64,000 nt of DNA from an uncultured Rhodocyclaceae bacterium (GCA_907163225.1 OU015322.1:2581001-2645000), one strand, 5' to 3'; shown: positions 17,595-26,959, counted from the stretch's first letter. Numbers and translations: made by a program. Notes: generated from the letters alone by a model not told the origin.

Positions 17595-18413
17595 TTATCC
17601 CTCTTCGCCAGACAACTCCCGCTGTTTTAGCCGAAACACCGCTTGGGCGCGATTGATTGCACCCAGCTTGCGGAAAATGCGATACAGGTGGTTGCGCACC
17701 GTAATTGGGCTGATGCAGAGGATATGGCCGATTTCCGGGTTGGTCTTGCCGAGGCTTACCCAGCGCATGATTTCCTGCTCGCGATGGCTTAGATCTTCAA
17801 AGTTATTTGAGCACTCCGCCACCCGAATGGCCGCGGGTTCCTGGTTGTCAGTCGCTACTCCTGCATTTTGCTCGGTAGCCAAGCGCTGCATGGGCAAATG
17901 GGACACCCGCCGGAAAGCAACGTCCACGAATGGCAACAGTAGTTTCACCCAGTCGACCTCGAAGCGCTCCAGAACGGGTGCGTCCTTCAAAAACACATAC
18001 AGACAAGCCTGGTCGCCACGTTTGTCCTTGAAGCCATGGACGACCGCCCAGCGCATCCGTGCCAGATTATCTGCGGCCGTGTCCCCTGTTATTTCTGCTG
18101 AGTCGTAGCTGAAAGCTCTTTCCCGCACAGGAAATGAGATCGGTGCACAACACGACTCTTCCCATCTCTCAAACGCATCGACCAGAAATGGCAGAACCAG
18201 TTCGGTCGATACTTTGGTCGTTCTCAGATTGGGTAAGGACGACACCACGTCAAGACGGATTTGGCCCGAAACAAAATCACCCCAGGCGGCAATCAGCACG
18301 TCATGCGGCACAAGATCCTGAACGCCGCCATGCATCCATTGAAAGAGTTCCTGATGAGACTGGATGGCGAGCGAGTTGTGGATGATCTCCAGCAACCCGA
18401 CAGGTTGATGCAT
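17595..18413 (-). CDS. LuxR-family regulator, EpsA-like (PEP-CTERM associated)
   Basis: A 272-aa regulator with a C-terminal LuxR/GerE helix-turn-helix (LSHREQEIMRWVSLGKTN to ITVRNHLYRIFRKL) and an N-terminal domain beginning LLEIIHNSLAIQSHQELFQW, which resembles the EpsA regulator of exopolysaccharide/PEP-CTERM systems. The frame runs up to 18629, but the ATG at 18413 gives the family-like N-terminus; its Shine-Dalgarno is poor. It is divergent from the three PEP-CTERM genes and is the likely local regulator. Exosortase genes are not in the window. Confidence 0.78.
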   Translation of the reverse strand: MHQPVGLLEIIHNSLAIQSHQELFQWMHGGVQDLVPHDVLIAAWGDFVSGQIRLDVVSSLPNLRTTKVSTELVLPFLVDAFERWEESCCAPISFPVRERAFSYDSAEITGDTAADNLARMRWAVVHGFKDKRGDQACLYVFLKDAPVLERFEVDWVKLLLPFVDVAFRRVSHLPMQRLATEQNAGVATDNQEPAAIRVAECSNNFEDLSHREQEIMRWVSLGKTNPEIGHILCISPITVRNHLYRIFRKLGAINRAQAVFRLKQRELSGEEG

Positions 18414-18713
18414 GAGTCTTTTACCCCCGGTTGACTCCATGGCGCCAGCTTGAAGTGTTGGAATGAAATGTTGCCGGCGATCGAAAGAGACGCATTTTTG
18501 CGGCCTCGGCGAATATACGGATTGAGTCGGAACCAGGCAATCAAACGTCATGCGACATATCGTCGCACCCTTGTAAATAGGGTCGAATGAACCATTCCGG
18601 GTCTTGCCGGCACGGCGTAACTTCCGCATCTGAATGATCAGCAGGCAGCAACGAATTCGCTGCGAAAACGCGTTTACCTGCTGACCGCCGCTTATTCAAT
18701 GGGAGAAAAATAA
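18414..18713. promoter_or_regulatory. Divergent region between EpsA-like gene and PEP-CTERM genes
   Basis: A 300-bp spacer that must contain promoters for both directions. No clear sigma-70 or sigma-54 (GG-N10-GC) element was found by eye. GGGAGA precedes the PEP-CTERM ATG as a Shine-Dalgarno. Confidence 0.4.
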
Positions 18714-19505
18714 ATGATTCGCAAATCTGCCGTTCCGTCGTTGGCCCTTCCCGCGCTCAAGGCTGCTGGCCTACTGTCGCTGCTGGTTTCTGCGGCAGCC
18801 GCAAACGCATCGGTGACGACCTACAGTGTCACGCAGACTTTTAATCAGGTTGTTTACGACAAGTCGCATCCGGACTGGGATACCTGGTTCTACGGGACAT
18901 TTACCTACGATAGCGCCAGCCAGACTGTGTCCAACCTGTCTGGCAAGATCAATCAGGCCATGGACGGCGGACCCGGCGTCAGCGCCTGGGTCAATCTCAA
19001 CAATCAACTGTCCTCGGTCGCTGTCGATACCAATGGCGACATGGTCAATGACGGCCTGGTCGTTTCGGTGTTCAAGAATGCCGACACCAACGTTTTCAAT
19101 CCGAATCACCCGAGCTATACCTTGGGATCCTTCTTCGGCGGCACCTTCGGCTCAAATGGCAAGATGGGCGCCGTCTACACAGCAGGTACGCAAAACGCGT
19201 TTGCCTCGATTTTCGTCAACCTCGCCGATCCCACCGCTGCGCTGTCCCAAGCCCAGTCAAATTTTCTCGCTTACGGCGACTGCACACCGGCAGCGCTGAT
19301 GCCGCGCAACGGTTCGGGCACCAAGTGCATGACCGGTTGGAATTCCTACGATGCCACTGGCAAGCTGATCCCCGGCGGTACGATGATGGGTACCCTGCCC
19401 AATTCTCAAACCATCGCCGCGGTTCCTGAACCAGAGTCCTACGCCATGTTCCTGGCTGGTCTGGGTCTGATGGGCGTCATGGCTCGCCGTCGTCTTCCAG
19501 CCTGA
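18714..19505 (+). CDS. PEP-CTERM sorting-domain protein 1
   Basis: A 263-aa exported protein. Signal peptide to about residue 33 (AAANA). The mature region is beta-rich, Ser/Thr/Asn-rich and ends with a PEP-CTERM tail: VPEPESYAMFLAGLGLMG then ARRR, that is the PEP motif, one transmembrane helix and a basic end, the signal recognised by an exosortase. A cysteine pair (YGDC and KCMTG) is shared with the next two genes. It is the most divergent of three tandem paralogues. A role in extracellular matrix or floc formation is inferred from the family. Confidence 0.85.
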   Translation: MIRKSAVPSLALPALKAAGLLSLLVSAAAANASVTTYSVTQTFNQVVYDKSHPDWDTWFYGTFTYDSASQTVSNLSGKINQAMDGGPGVSAWVNLNNQLSSVAVDTNGDMVNDGLVVSVFKNADTNVFNPNHPSYTLGSFFGGTFGSNGKMGAVYTAGTQNAFASIFVNLADPTAALSQAQSNFLAYGDCTPAALMPRNGSGTKCMTGWNSYDATGKLIPGGTMMGTLPNSQTIAAVPEPESYAMFLAGLGLMGVMARRRLPA

Positions 19506-19529
19506 TTCCGCCGGATAAAGGGCGCCACC

Positions 19530-20231
19530 ATGAAAATGCTCCTCCTGGCCGGCAGCGCACTCGCGCTGCTTGGCGCTCCGGTCGCTCAGGCATCCGTCAG
19601 CACCTACAAGGTGATGACGACCTGGGCAGAACCGGAAACCGCGCCAAATGATTCGATCTTTATCGGCAGCTTCGATTTTGACGCAACAACCAAGGCTGTA
19701 ACCAACCTGAAGGGCATCCTCAGCGAGTCGATGACCGGAAATGGCGTTGGTTACCCAAGCGACAGCATGACCTGGCTGACGCTGAATTACCAACTTGTCT
19801 CCTGGCGCGACACCACGCTCGGTGGCACTTTTGCTGCCACGTTCAAGAACCCGACGACCACCACCTTCACGACATCATTCGGCGGTGATACCTGGTTGCC
19901 CGGTGGCGAGGTCGTCTATGACGGCTACCCGAATGCTGCAGCCAATCCCGGCAACGCCTACGCACTGATCTTCGTTCCGGACGATCCGCTGGCCCAGCTC
20001 ACGCAGGCGCAGATCGACAAGCTCGCCTACGCCGACTGCGCAACGGGCGGCATGATGGGTGCGACCTGCATGACCGGCACCAGTGTCGCCGGATATGGCG
20101 AGCTCGGGACGATGAGCGGCTATCCGCTGGCGCAGAGTATCGCTGCGGTACCTGAGCCCGAAACCTATGCCATGTTCCTCGCCGGATTGGGGCTGGTGGG
20201 TTTGCTGGCACGCCGGCGCATTCCGGGTTGA
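19530..20231 (+). CDS. PEP-CTERM sorting-domain protein 2
   Basis: A 233-aa exported protein with a signal peptide (cleavage after AQA, about residue 21), a domain beginning VSTYKVMTTWAEPE, and the C-terminal tail VPEPETYAMFLAGLGLVG plus ARRR. It is closely similar to the next gene (shared SIFIGxFDxD, AVTNLxGILSESM, NAYALIFVPD and GTMSGYPxAQSI), so the two are a recent tandem duplication. It also has the conserved YADC and MMGATCMTGTS elements. It lies 24 bp after the first paralogue. Confidence 0.85.
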   Translation: MKMLLLAGSALALLGAPVAQASVSTYKVMTTWAEPETAPNDSIFIGSFDFDATTKAVTNLKGILSESMTGNGVGYPSDSMTWLTLNYQLVSWRDTTLGGTFAATFKNPTTTTFTTSFGGDTWLPGGEVVYDGYPNAAANPGNAYALIFVPDDPLAQLTQAQIDKLAYADCATGGMMGATCMTGTSVAGYGELGTMSGYPLAQSIAAVPEPETYAMFLAGLGLVGLLARRRIPG

Positions 20232-20274
20232 TTTGATTGATCGTTTTATTCGTTACTTTTTAAGGGAAACAGCA

Positions 20275-21024
20275 ATGAAAAAGACTTTGCTTGCTACCGC
20301 CGCTTTGGCTTTGTTCGCCGCTGCGCCGTTGGCACAGGCAGCGACCAGCTCCTACAACATCATGACAACCTGGTACGAGCCTGACACGCAACCGCGTGAC
20401 TCGATTTTCATCGGCGCCTTTGACTACGACTCCGCCACCCATGCCGTAACGAATCTGCATGGCATTCTCAGCGAATCCATGTCTGGTGACCCGATTGCCT
20501 ACCCGGGTGACAACATGGCCTGGCTGACGCTCAACAATCAGCTCGTGTCATGGCATGACGATGGTTTGGGCGGAACTTTCGCGGCTACGTTCAGGAATTC
20601 CAGCACCAATACATTCACCACAATGCTGGGTGGTGATGGCTGGTCGCCGCAAGCTGGCGTCGATGCTGGCGGTATCTATTATGGTTACCCCAAGCCGGGC
20701 AACAACCCCGGCAATGCATACGCATTGATCTTCGTGCCGGACAGCCCGTTGACAGCACTGACCCAAGCCCAACTGGATAAAGTTGCTTACGCTGACTGCG
20801 CCCCATTGATCGGGTCTGGTGGGTTTGGCGGCGGCGGCATGATGGGTGCAGTCTGCATGACCGGTACCAGCATCGCTGGCTATGGTGCTGTTGGAACGAT
20901 GAGCGGCTATCCCGTCGCGCAGAGCATTACGGCGGCTGTGCCTGAGCCTGAGTCCTATGCCATGTTCCTGGCCGGTCTGGGGCTGCTGGGTGCAATCGCC
21001 CGGCGGCGCAAGACAACCACCTAA
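20275..21024 (+). CDS. PEP-CTERM sorting-domain protein 3
   Basis: A 249-aa exported protein, near-copy of the preceding gene with a short insertion (GGIYYGYPKPGNNPG) and a glycine-rich stretch (GSGGFGGGGMMG) before CMTGTS. Signal peptide to residue 22 (AQA), sorting tail VPEPESYAMFLAGLGLLG and ARRRK. AAGGGAAA precedes the ATG at 20275; the frame upstream belongs to the end of the previous gene in another frame. A terminator follows, closing the three-gene unit. Confidence 0.86.
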   Translation: MKKTLLATAALALFAAAPLAQAATSSYNIMTTWYEPDTQPRDSIFIGAFDYDSATHAVTNLHGILSESMSGDPIAYPGDNMAWLTLNNQLVSWHDDGLGGTFAATFRNSSTNTFTTMLGGDGWSPQAGVDAGGIYYGYPKPGNNPGNAYALIFVPDSPLTALTQAQLDKVAYADCAPLIGSGGFGGGGMMGAVCMTGTSIAGYGAVGTMSGYPVAQSITAAVPEPESYAMFLAGLGLLGAIARRRKTTT

Positions 21025-21056
21025 TTCCGACTGTCTCAGATTTCCTCTCGTTGGCA

Positions 21057-21089
21057 GGCGGTGGTGGCGCAAGCCCCGCCGCCTTTTTT
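21057..21089 (+). terminator. Rho-independent terminator after PEP-CTERM cluster
   Basis: GC-rich inverted repeat (GGCGG to CCGCC) followed by a run of six T, between the third PEP-CTERM gene and the TonB receptor gene. Confidence 0.75.
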
Positions 21090-21105
21090 CTTTTGTCCAG
21101 GAACC

Positions 21106-23406
21106 ATGAACAATCTCTTCCCGCGACTGTTGGCGACGTTGTTGGTCGCCCTTCCCGTGTGTGCGGCCAGCCAAACGTCCGTATCGTCAGTTGATAGCGA
21201 AACACCACAAACCCTCAACCCAGTTGTCGTTACCGGCGTTCGAACTGCTGACGAACCTGGCGGTGCAGCCCGGCTCGATAAGCAGGTGCTACCAGCCGAG
21301 CGGGCAAACACCAGTGATACTGCTCGCCTCCTGGAGAATATTCCCGGTGTGAGTTCCTACGGGGCTGGCAGCATTTCGAGCCTGCCAGTCGTGCATGGCA
21401 TTGCCGACGACCGTTTGCGCACAACGGTGGACGGCATGGATTTGATGACGGCCTGTCCGAATCACATGAATCCTGCCTTGTCATTCATTGACCCGTCGAA
21501 AGTGGCGAGCGTAGAAGTTTTTGCTGGTATCACACCGGTTAGCGTGGGCGGCGACAGCATCGGCGGCACCATTCAGGTCAAGTCGGCCCCCCCAAAATTC
21601 GCCAAACCGGATGAGGATTTTTTAGCTGAGGGGGAACTGGGATTCTTTACCCGCAGCAATGGCAATGCCCGTGGGAGAAACGCCCGGGCGATGCTGGCCG
21701 GAGAGTGGTTCAACCTGTCCTATTCCGCGTCGGAATCGGATTCCGATAACTATGTTGCCGCTGGGAAATTCAAGACTGATACGCCCAGCGCCTGGAAGAG
21801 GCTAAGCAGCGGACGAAAGGTTGAGGAAAACGAGGTTGGCGCTACCGAGTATAGAGGCTCGATCAATCAGGAGTTTGGTGTTGCCTTGCGCATCCTGCGC
21901 CGCCACACCCTGGCATTTAGCGCCAGCGAGCAGAGGCTCAACTACGAAGGTTTCCCCAACCAGCGCATGGACATGATTTCCAGCGTGCCGAATCCCGACC
22001 CCACAGGAATGCCCTACATTCTCGACAAGGACAAGCCTTCCAACGTTAACCGCCTGTCCAACATTCACTACAGCGGCCAATTCGAATGGGGTGCGCTGGA
22101 GGCTCGCTATTTTCACCAGGATCTCAAACATCACATGGACATGCTTCCGGAGCGATACCTTGTCTTGATGATGCCCATGGACACTGTAGCGACGACCGAC
22201 GGAGGACTGCTCAAAGCCAGCATTGACCTCTCCGATACCGATATTCTGCGGGTCGGCTACGATTTCCAGAAATACCGTCTCGACGATTGGTGGCCGCCAG
22301 TGGATAACGGTGGCATGGGGCCGAACAACTTCTGGAATATTCGTGACGGGAAGCGTGACCGCATGGGACTTTTTGCGGAATGGGAAGCGCGCTGGCCATC
22401 GGCATGGATGACCCTGCTCGGTATTCGGGGCGGCGTGGTCGAATCGAACGCCGGCCGAGCGGAGGGATACAACAACAGCTACCGTTTCGATGCGAACGCC
22501 TTTAACGCGCGCGACCATTTTCGCAAGGACAATCATCTCGACCTGACGGCTCTGGCGCGCTATACGCCGGATGCAATGCAGACCTATGAGGCAGGGGTGG
22601 CGCGCAAAACGCGCTCGCCTAACCTTTACGAGCGATACCCGTGGTCTTTCAACTCGATGGCTACCCTGATGAATAACTTTGTCGGTGACGGTAACGGTTA
22701 CATCGGCAACCCAGATCTCAAGCCGGAAATTGCCCACACGATCAGTGCTACTGCCGACTGGCACGACGAGAATCAGGATCGCTGGAATATCAAGGCAACG
22801 GCTTACGTGACCTATGTCGACGATTTCATCGATGCCGAACGCTGCACGCAGCGCATGAATACGGCATGTACGCGTTCCAATGCAACGACCACCAACGAAT
22901 ATGTCAAGCTGCGCTATGTTAACCAATCGGCACGCCTCTATGGCTTCGACCTTTCAGGTGGGCGACTGCTTGGCCAAATAGATGGATTCGGCAGCTTTAC
23001 GGCGACTGGGGTGGCAAGCTACGTGCGCGGCGAAAACCGGACGACCGGGGGCAATCTTTTTCACATCATGCCGCTCAATGTGAAGCTCGGGATTACCCAC
23101 AAATTAGCCGGCCTTACAACCACTCTTGAAATGCAAAGCGTGGCCGACAAGGACAAGGTTTCGCAGGTTCGCAACGAGGTGGCTACGCACGGTTACACCC
23201 TCTACCACCTGCGTAGCAGCTACCAGTTGAAGCACGCCCGTATAGACCTTGCCATAGAAAACTTATTCGACCAGTTCTACTACTTGCCTCTTGGCGGGGC
23301 GTATGTCGGCCAGGGGAATTCCATGACCATCAATGGTGTCCCGTGGGGGATGAACGTACCCGGTCGAGGGCGATCTCTCAACATGGCGTTGAATCTGACC
23401 TTCTGA
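21106..23406 (+). CDS. TonB-dependent outer-membrane receptor, copper-receptor-like
   Basis: A 766-aa outer-membrane transporter. Signal peptide to about residue 21, TonB box region LNPVVVTGVR, plug domain with ARLLENIPGVSSYGAGSIS and a barrel ending in NMALNLTF with the terminal Phe. The plug contains C117-P-N-H120-M121-N-P, and the barrel is rich in Met and His (MDMLPERYLVLMMPMD), resembling TonB-dependent copper receptors (OprC/NosA class). The ATG at 21106 follows CAGGAACC. Copper as substrate is an inference. It lies directly behind the PEP-CTERM genes but has its own start after a terminator. Confidence 0.8.
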   Translation: MNNLFPRLLATLLVALPVCAASQTSVSSVDSETPQTLNPVVVTGVRTADEPGGAARLDKQVLPAERANTSDTARLLENIPGVSSYGAGSISSLPVVHGIADDRLRTTVDGMDLMTACPNHMNPALSFIDPSKVASVEVFAGITPVSVGGDSIGGTIQVKSAPPKFAKPDEDFLAEGELGFFTRSNGNARGRNARAMLAGEWFNLSYSASESDSDNYVAAGKFKTDTPSAWKRLSSGRKVEENEVGATEYRGSINQEFGVALRILRRHTLAFSASEQRLNYEGFPNQRMDMISSVPNPDPTGMPYILDKDKPSNVNRLSNIHYSGQFEWGALEARYFHQDLKHHMDMLPERYLVLMMPMDTVATTDGGLLKASIDLSDTDILRVGYDFQKYRLDDWWPPVDNGGMGPNNFWNIRDGKRDRMGLFAEWEARWPSAWMTLLGIRGGVVESNAGRAEGYNNSYRFDANAFNARDHFRKDNHLDLTALARYTPDAMQTYEAGVARKTRSPNLYERYPWSFNSMATLMNNFVGDGNGYIGNPDLKPEIAHTISATADWHDENQDRWNIKATAYVTYVDDFIDAERCTQRMNTACTRSNATTTNEYVKLRYVNQSARLYGFDLSGGRLLGQIDGFGSFTATGVASYVRGENRTTGGNLFHIMPLNVKLGITHKLAGLTTTLEMQSVADKDKVSQVRNEVATHGYTLYHLRSSYQLKHARIDLAIENLFDQFYYLPLGGAYVGQGNSMTINGVPWGMNVPGRGRSLNMALNLTF

Positions 23407-23703
23407 AACTTGCCTTGTGGCGGCGCAAGCAGAATGTCATGGAGCATGCCCGGGCTATTGCGCTCAATCGCTTGGGCGGCATTTATCATCGGCCCAAGTT
23501 TTTCGGCTGTGCTGGATCGTAGACGCTTGGCAAGTTGTTTTAAAAACCTCCTTGCCTTGGCAAAATAAACGAACAATAATGTTTATTCGGTTTTGGGCGC
23601 CAAATTTGATTTGTTTGTCAGGCAATTTTCCGGCGGCGGTGTGTTCCAAGGCGTCTTGAGCAATTTTCCGTTTTTGAAAAACGGCGGCAGATAAAACCCT
23701 TGA
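23407..23703. other. Non-coding spacer before the response regulator
   Basis: About 300 bp, lower in GC than its surroundings, without a credible gene. A small hairpin CCGTTTTTGAAAAACGG lies at 23668-23684, 20 bp before the next ATG. Promoter elements were not assignable. Confidence 0.4.
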
Positions 23704-24438
23704 ATGAATTTACAAAATATTCCTGAAGATCAGCTAGCCGTAGAGTACCAACTAAGCATCAGGGTTCTGCTCGTTGATCAGGAAGAAGCAACCCAACAAT
23801 TAGTGGCTGCACACCTTGAGCAATCAGGCTTCATGGTCGATTTCGCCAGCAGCGCCGAGCAGGCTGAGGTGGCGATTCGTTCTGCCTTGCCTGATTTGCT
23901 GATTATTGACTGGACGCTGCCCGGACAGTCCGGGATTGCGCTGGTCGAGAATATTCGCAGCACGCTGCGCTCGCGCGAAATCCCCATCATCATGCTCAGC
24001 GCGCGCGGCGCCGACGCCGACCAGATTCAAGGGCTGGATGCCGGCGCTGATGACTATGTCAGCAAACCATTTTCTCCCGGTGTTCTGCTGGCCCGGGTTC
24101 GTGCCGTTTTACGGCGGCGATCTCCGCATTTGTCGGGGCAGGCCGTCAAGGTCGGCACGCTGACGTTGAATCCGGTGACCCACCGGGCGATGGCGGGCGG
24201 CAAGCCAATTAATCTGGGGCCAACCGAATTTCGTCTTCTCACCTTCCTCATGACTCACCCGGAGCGCCTCTACGCGCGTCACCAACTGCTTGATGAAGTT
24301 TGGGGTGACCATATCTACGTCAGCGAGCGGACGGTGGATGTCCATGTCCGCCGCTTGCGCGTCGCCCTGCAAGCCTCTGGCAATCACGATCGGCTGGAGA
24401 CGGTACGCGGCGGAGGTTACCGGTTTCGCGGTGAATGA
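23704..24438 (+). CDS. OmpR/PhoB-family response regulator (orphan)
   Basis: A 244-aa two-domain response regulator: receiver domain (about 18-130) with DQEE acidic pocket, phospho-acceptor in LLIIDWTLPG, and conserved Lys in YVSKPFSPG; C-terminal winged helix (GPTEFRLLTFLMTHPERLYARHQLLDEVWG then RTVDVHVRRLR). It resembles PhoB in layout. No histidine kinase gene is adjacent, so its partner is elsewhere. It lies between the TonB receptor and prmC, at the right edge of the block that separates prfA from prmC. Confidence 0.88.
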   Translation: MNLQNIPEDQLAVEYQLSIRVLLVDQEEATQQLVAAHLEQSGFMVDFASSAEQAEVAIRSALPDLLIIDWTLPGQSGIALVENIRSTLRSREIPIIMLSARGADADQIQGLDAGADDYVSKPFSPGVLLARVRAVLRRRSPHLSGQAVKVGTLTLNPVTHRAMAGGKPINLGPTEFRLLTFLMTHPERLYARHQLLDEVWGDHIYVSERTVDVHVRRLRVALQASGNHDRLETVRGGGYRFRGE

Positions 24439-24485
24439 GGCCGATTGAGCGATGGCGGCGGTATCTTGGCCGCTTGCCTTCCCGG

Positions 24486-24491
24486 TATAAT
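24486..24491 (+). promoter_or_regulatory. Candidate -10 element of prmC
   Basis: TATAAT 48 bp before the prmC GTG. No good -35 is seen at standard spacing. If real, prmC-grxD has its own promoter, which it would need now that it is separated from prfA. Confidence 0.4.
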
Positions 24492-24538
24492 TTAAACGGT
24501 CGCTGCGGCGGCCTTTTTCATTTGACGGAAGATGATCG

Positions 24539-25375
24539 GTGCGCTCTCTTGGCGAAAACTGGCGTAATGCGCAGGCTGTCCTGACGGGGGCGGGCATCGA
24601 CTCGGCTCGTCTGGATGCGCGGCTGCTGCTGGAGTATCTCGCCGGGTGTCGTTACACCGACCTCTTGATGGCACCGGAAAAAATCCTCGAGTCCCCGGCT
24701 CAGCAGGTGTTCGATGCCCTGTTGGCGCGACGGGCAAAAGGTGAGCCCCTGGCCTATTTGCTGGGTGAAGCCGAGTTCCGCGGGCGTGTTTTTCAGGTTT
24801 CACCTGCGGTATTGATTCCGCGCCCGGAGACCGAAGTGCTGATCGAGTTGGCGCTGGAGAAGTTGCAGGGCCTGAGTGCCCCGAAGGTTGTCGATCTTGG
24901 CACGGGATCCGGCATCGTCGCCGTTTCTCTCGCGCTGGAATGCCCGAGGGCTTCGCTAGTGGCTGTCGACCTGTCGCAAGACGCAATCGCCATCGCCCGC
25001 AACAACGCCGGTCGACTGGGCGCCAAGGTGGATTTCCGCGAAGGCGACTGGTTTTCTCCGGTCGCCGGTGAACGCTTCGATACCATCGTTTCCAATCCGC
25101 CCTATGTGGCTGACGGTGACCCGCATCTGGCGCTCAATGGCTTGCCTTTCGAGCCGCAAATGGCACTGACGGATGGCGCCGATGGTTTGGCCTGCATCCG
25201 GCGCATTGTTGCCGATGCCTCGGTTCATCTGAACCCCGGCGGCTGGCTGCTTTTCGAGCATGGCTACGACCAGGGCGAGGCAAGCAGGAACTTATTGACT
25301 GCCGCAGGGTTCAAAGCGGCAGTTACTTTTCAGGACCTGGCCGGCATAGACCGCGTTTCAGGCGCCTTTATTTAA
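24539..25375 (+). CDS. prmC: Release-factor glutamine methyltransferase PrmC
   Basis: Methylates the glutamine of the GGQ motif in release factors RF1 and RF2. The 278-aa product has an N-terminal helical domain and a Rossmann methyltransferase domain with motif [17 protein letters not shown] and the catalytic N186-P-P-Y189. The GTG start follows GGAAG by 7 bp. Its substrate gene prfA lies upstream beyond the 7-kb block, and grxD follows after 13 bp. Confidence 0.94.
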   Translation: MRSLGENWRNAQAVLTGAGIDSARLDARLLLEYLAGCRYTDLLMAPEKILESPAQQVFDALLARRAKGEPLAYLLGEAEFRGRVFQVSPAVLIPRPETEVLIELALEKLQGLSAPKVVDLGTGSGIVAVSLALECPRASLVAVDLSQDAIAIARNNAGRLGAKVDFREGDWFSPVAGERFDTIVSNPPYVADGDPHLALNGLPFEPQMALTDGADGLACIRRIVADASVHLNPGGWLLFEHGYDQGEASRNLLTAAGFKAAVTFQDLAGIDRVSGAFI

Positions 25376-25388
25376 ATCAGGAGAAATC

Positions 25389-25709
25389 ATGTCCGACGTA
25401 CAGCAGAGAATCCACGCCACCGTAACCGGTAACCCGGTTGTCCTTTACATGAAAGGCGACGCTCGCTTCCCGCAGTGCGGCTTTTCAGCCACGGTGGTGC
25501 AGATCTTGAAGGTCTGCGGAGTCGAAGACTTTGTCACGGTCAACGTGCTGGCCGACGAAGAAATCCGCAACGGCGTCAAGGAATACGCCAACTGGCCGAC
25601 CATTCCCCAGCTTTACATCAAGGGCGAATTCATCGGCGGTTGCGACATCGTCAAAGAGATGTACCAGACCGGCGAACTGCAGCAGTTGCTGGAAGGCGTC
25701 ACGGCCTGA
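25389..25709 (+). CDS. grxD: Monothiol glutaredoxin, Grx4 type
   Basis: A 106-aa monothiol glutaredoxin with active site C30-G-F-S33 and the glutathione-contact segments [19 protein letters not shown]. Such proteins carry or deliver 2Fe-2S clusters. The usual KGTP before the CGFS motif is replaced by KGDARFPQ, a small variation. A good Shine-Dalgarno (AGGAG) precedes the ATG. It is the second gene of the prmC unit and is followed by a terminator. Confidence 0.94.
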   Translation: MSDVQQRIHATVTGNPVVLYMKGDARFPQCGFSATVVQILKVCGVEDFVTVNVLADEEIRNGVKEYANWPTIPQLYIKGEFIGGCDIVKEMYQTGELQQLLEGVTA

Positions 25710-25732
25710 GCCATTTGCTCAGCCGGTATTGG

Positions 25733-25756
25733 AACCCGCCTTTCGGCGGGTTTTTT
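25733..25756 (+). terminator. Rho-independent terminator after grxD
   Basis: AACCCGCC, loop TTTC, GGCGGGTT, then four more T. It also lies at the 3' end of the convergent LuxR gene. Confidence 0.9.
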
Positions 25757-25761
25757 GCGCG

Positions 25762-26928
25762 CTATTTTTTGATTGCCAGGACGCTGGCCATTCTTTCGAC
25801 ATCGATTTGCCGGTGTGTTCCCGTCTTCAGGAAAATGCTTTTGAGCTGGCTTTTCAGGGTTTCCGCGCTGACGCCATGGAAAGCGGCAATGCTGGCGATG
25901 CTCCAGCCGGCACAGAGTTCACTTGTCAGGCGAATTTCGGCGGGAGTCAGTCCGTAAATTTCGCCCAGCATTTGAGCGTCACCCTGGCCGGGAAGCATGG
26001 TGTCGAACAAAAAGCCAATCGCCACGGCCTGGCAGGCGCGGGTTTCGAAGCCGTGATCGCTTGGTAGCGGGGAGATGCTGAGAACGCTCGGTGGGCGCCC
26101 GGATTTTCCGGGAAAAGGCATGCTGTGCGGTACCGGGAAGAATGCCGTGGCGGATGTTGAAACCGCGCTTTCGATGAATTTATCCAGGCGTTTTGTTGCC
26201 TCTTGGTTAGCGGCGGCCAAGCGATGTCCGCCGCCGTCGTCGGTCAGCCATAGCCCCTCGTTCCCCTTGAGCAATTCTGCGGCCGCGCTGTTGGTGTGCA
26301 CGACACAGCCGTCCCGGCCGAATAGAACGATGCCGCACGCAAGTTTGTCGAGCGCGGCAAGGCTCGCCGCCAGCTTGTTTTCCGCATCCCGCAAGCGGAA
26401 CATCAAGCCCAGAGAGCGCGACAAATGCGGGGTCAACAGGCGCAAGCGATTTTTTTCCCTGCGACCAAACGGCTTGGCATCGATACCGCGATAAATGGAA
26501 ATGACCGTGGGCAGGTTCCCGGGGTCGCTTTGGCCAAAGACAACTGAAGTGCATAACCGGGATATGTTCGCCGGCGCCAGAAACTCCCGGTAGTAAGGGC
26601 TGGCGAGTAGATCCTCACGGGGAACAAGTGCTTCGTCCGTCACCACCGTGCCGGGAGTGAATAATTGGCGAGATTCGCCAGCTTGAGTCCATAGGTCGAG
26701 CCGATGGTAGGTCTCGGCATAACGAGCCATGGTTTCGGCCGAGAGCTTGTTCGGAATGGCGAACCCCCCGGCCTCTGGCCCGTGGAGTGGGGTGAGCAGC
26801 AGGGCGGCCGACCCCGCCAGTGCCTGCCGGATACCGTCCAGGGCGTCCGGCCATAAGGCAGGCGTGAGCGCGGCATCATGGATCAGCCCGATCAGCTTGC
26901 TCAGTTGTCTTGTCGTGATGGATGTCAT
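25762..26928 (-). CDS. LuxR-family transcriptional regulator with PAS-like region
   Basis: A 388-aa regulator. The C-terminal 65 residues form a LuxR helix-turn-helix (YGLTPAEIRLTSELCAGWSI then VSAETLKSQLKSIFLKTGTHRQ). The middle region (about 185-300) looks like a PAS fold (CGIVLFGRDGCVVHTNSAAAELL). The N-terminal part is helical without recognised motifs. It is divergent from a PEP-CTERM gene, and a 16-bp palindrome lies 31 bp upstream of its start, which makes local autoregulation and control of the neighbour plausible. The effector is unknown. Confidence 0.83.
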   Translation of the reverse strand: MTSITTRQLSKLIGLIHDAALTPALWPDALDGIRQALAGSAALLLTPLHGPEAGGFAIPNKLSAETMARYAETYHRLDLWTQAGESRQLFTPGTVVTDEALVPREDLLASPYYREFLAPANISRLCTSVVFGQSDPGNLPTVISIYRGIDAKPFGRREKNRLRLLTPHLSRSLGLMFRLRDAENKLAASLAALDKLACGIVLFGRDGCVVHTNSAAAELLKGNEGLWLTDDGGGHRLAAANQEATKRLDKFIESAVSTSATAFFPVPHSMPFPGKSGRPPSVLSISPLPSDHGFETRACQAVAIGFLFDTMLPGQGDAQMLGEIYGLTPAEIRLTSELCAGWSIASIAAFHGVSAETLKSQLKSIFLKTGTHRQIDVERMASVLAIKK

Positions 26929-26959
26929 TCACGACCCCTTGGGGTTGGTTGGGCGACCA

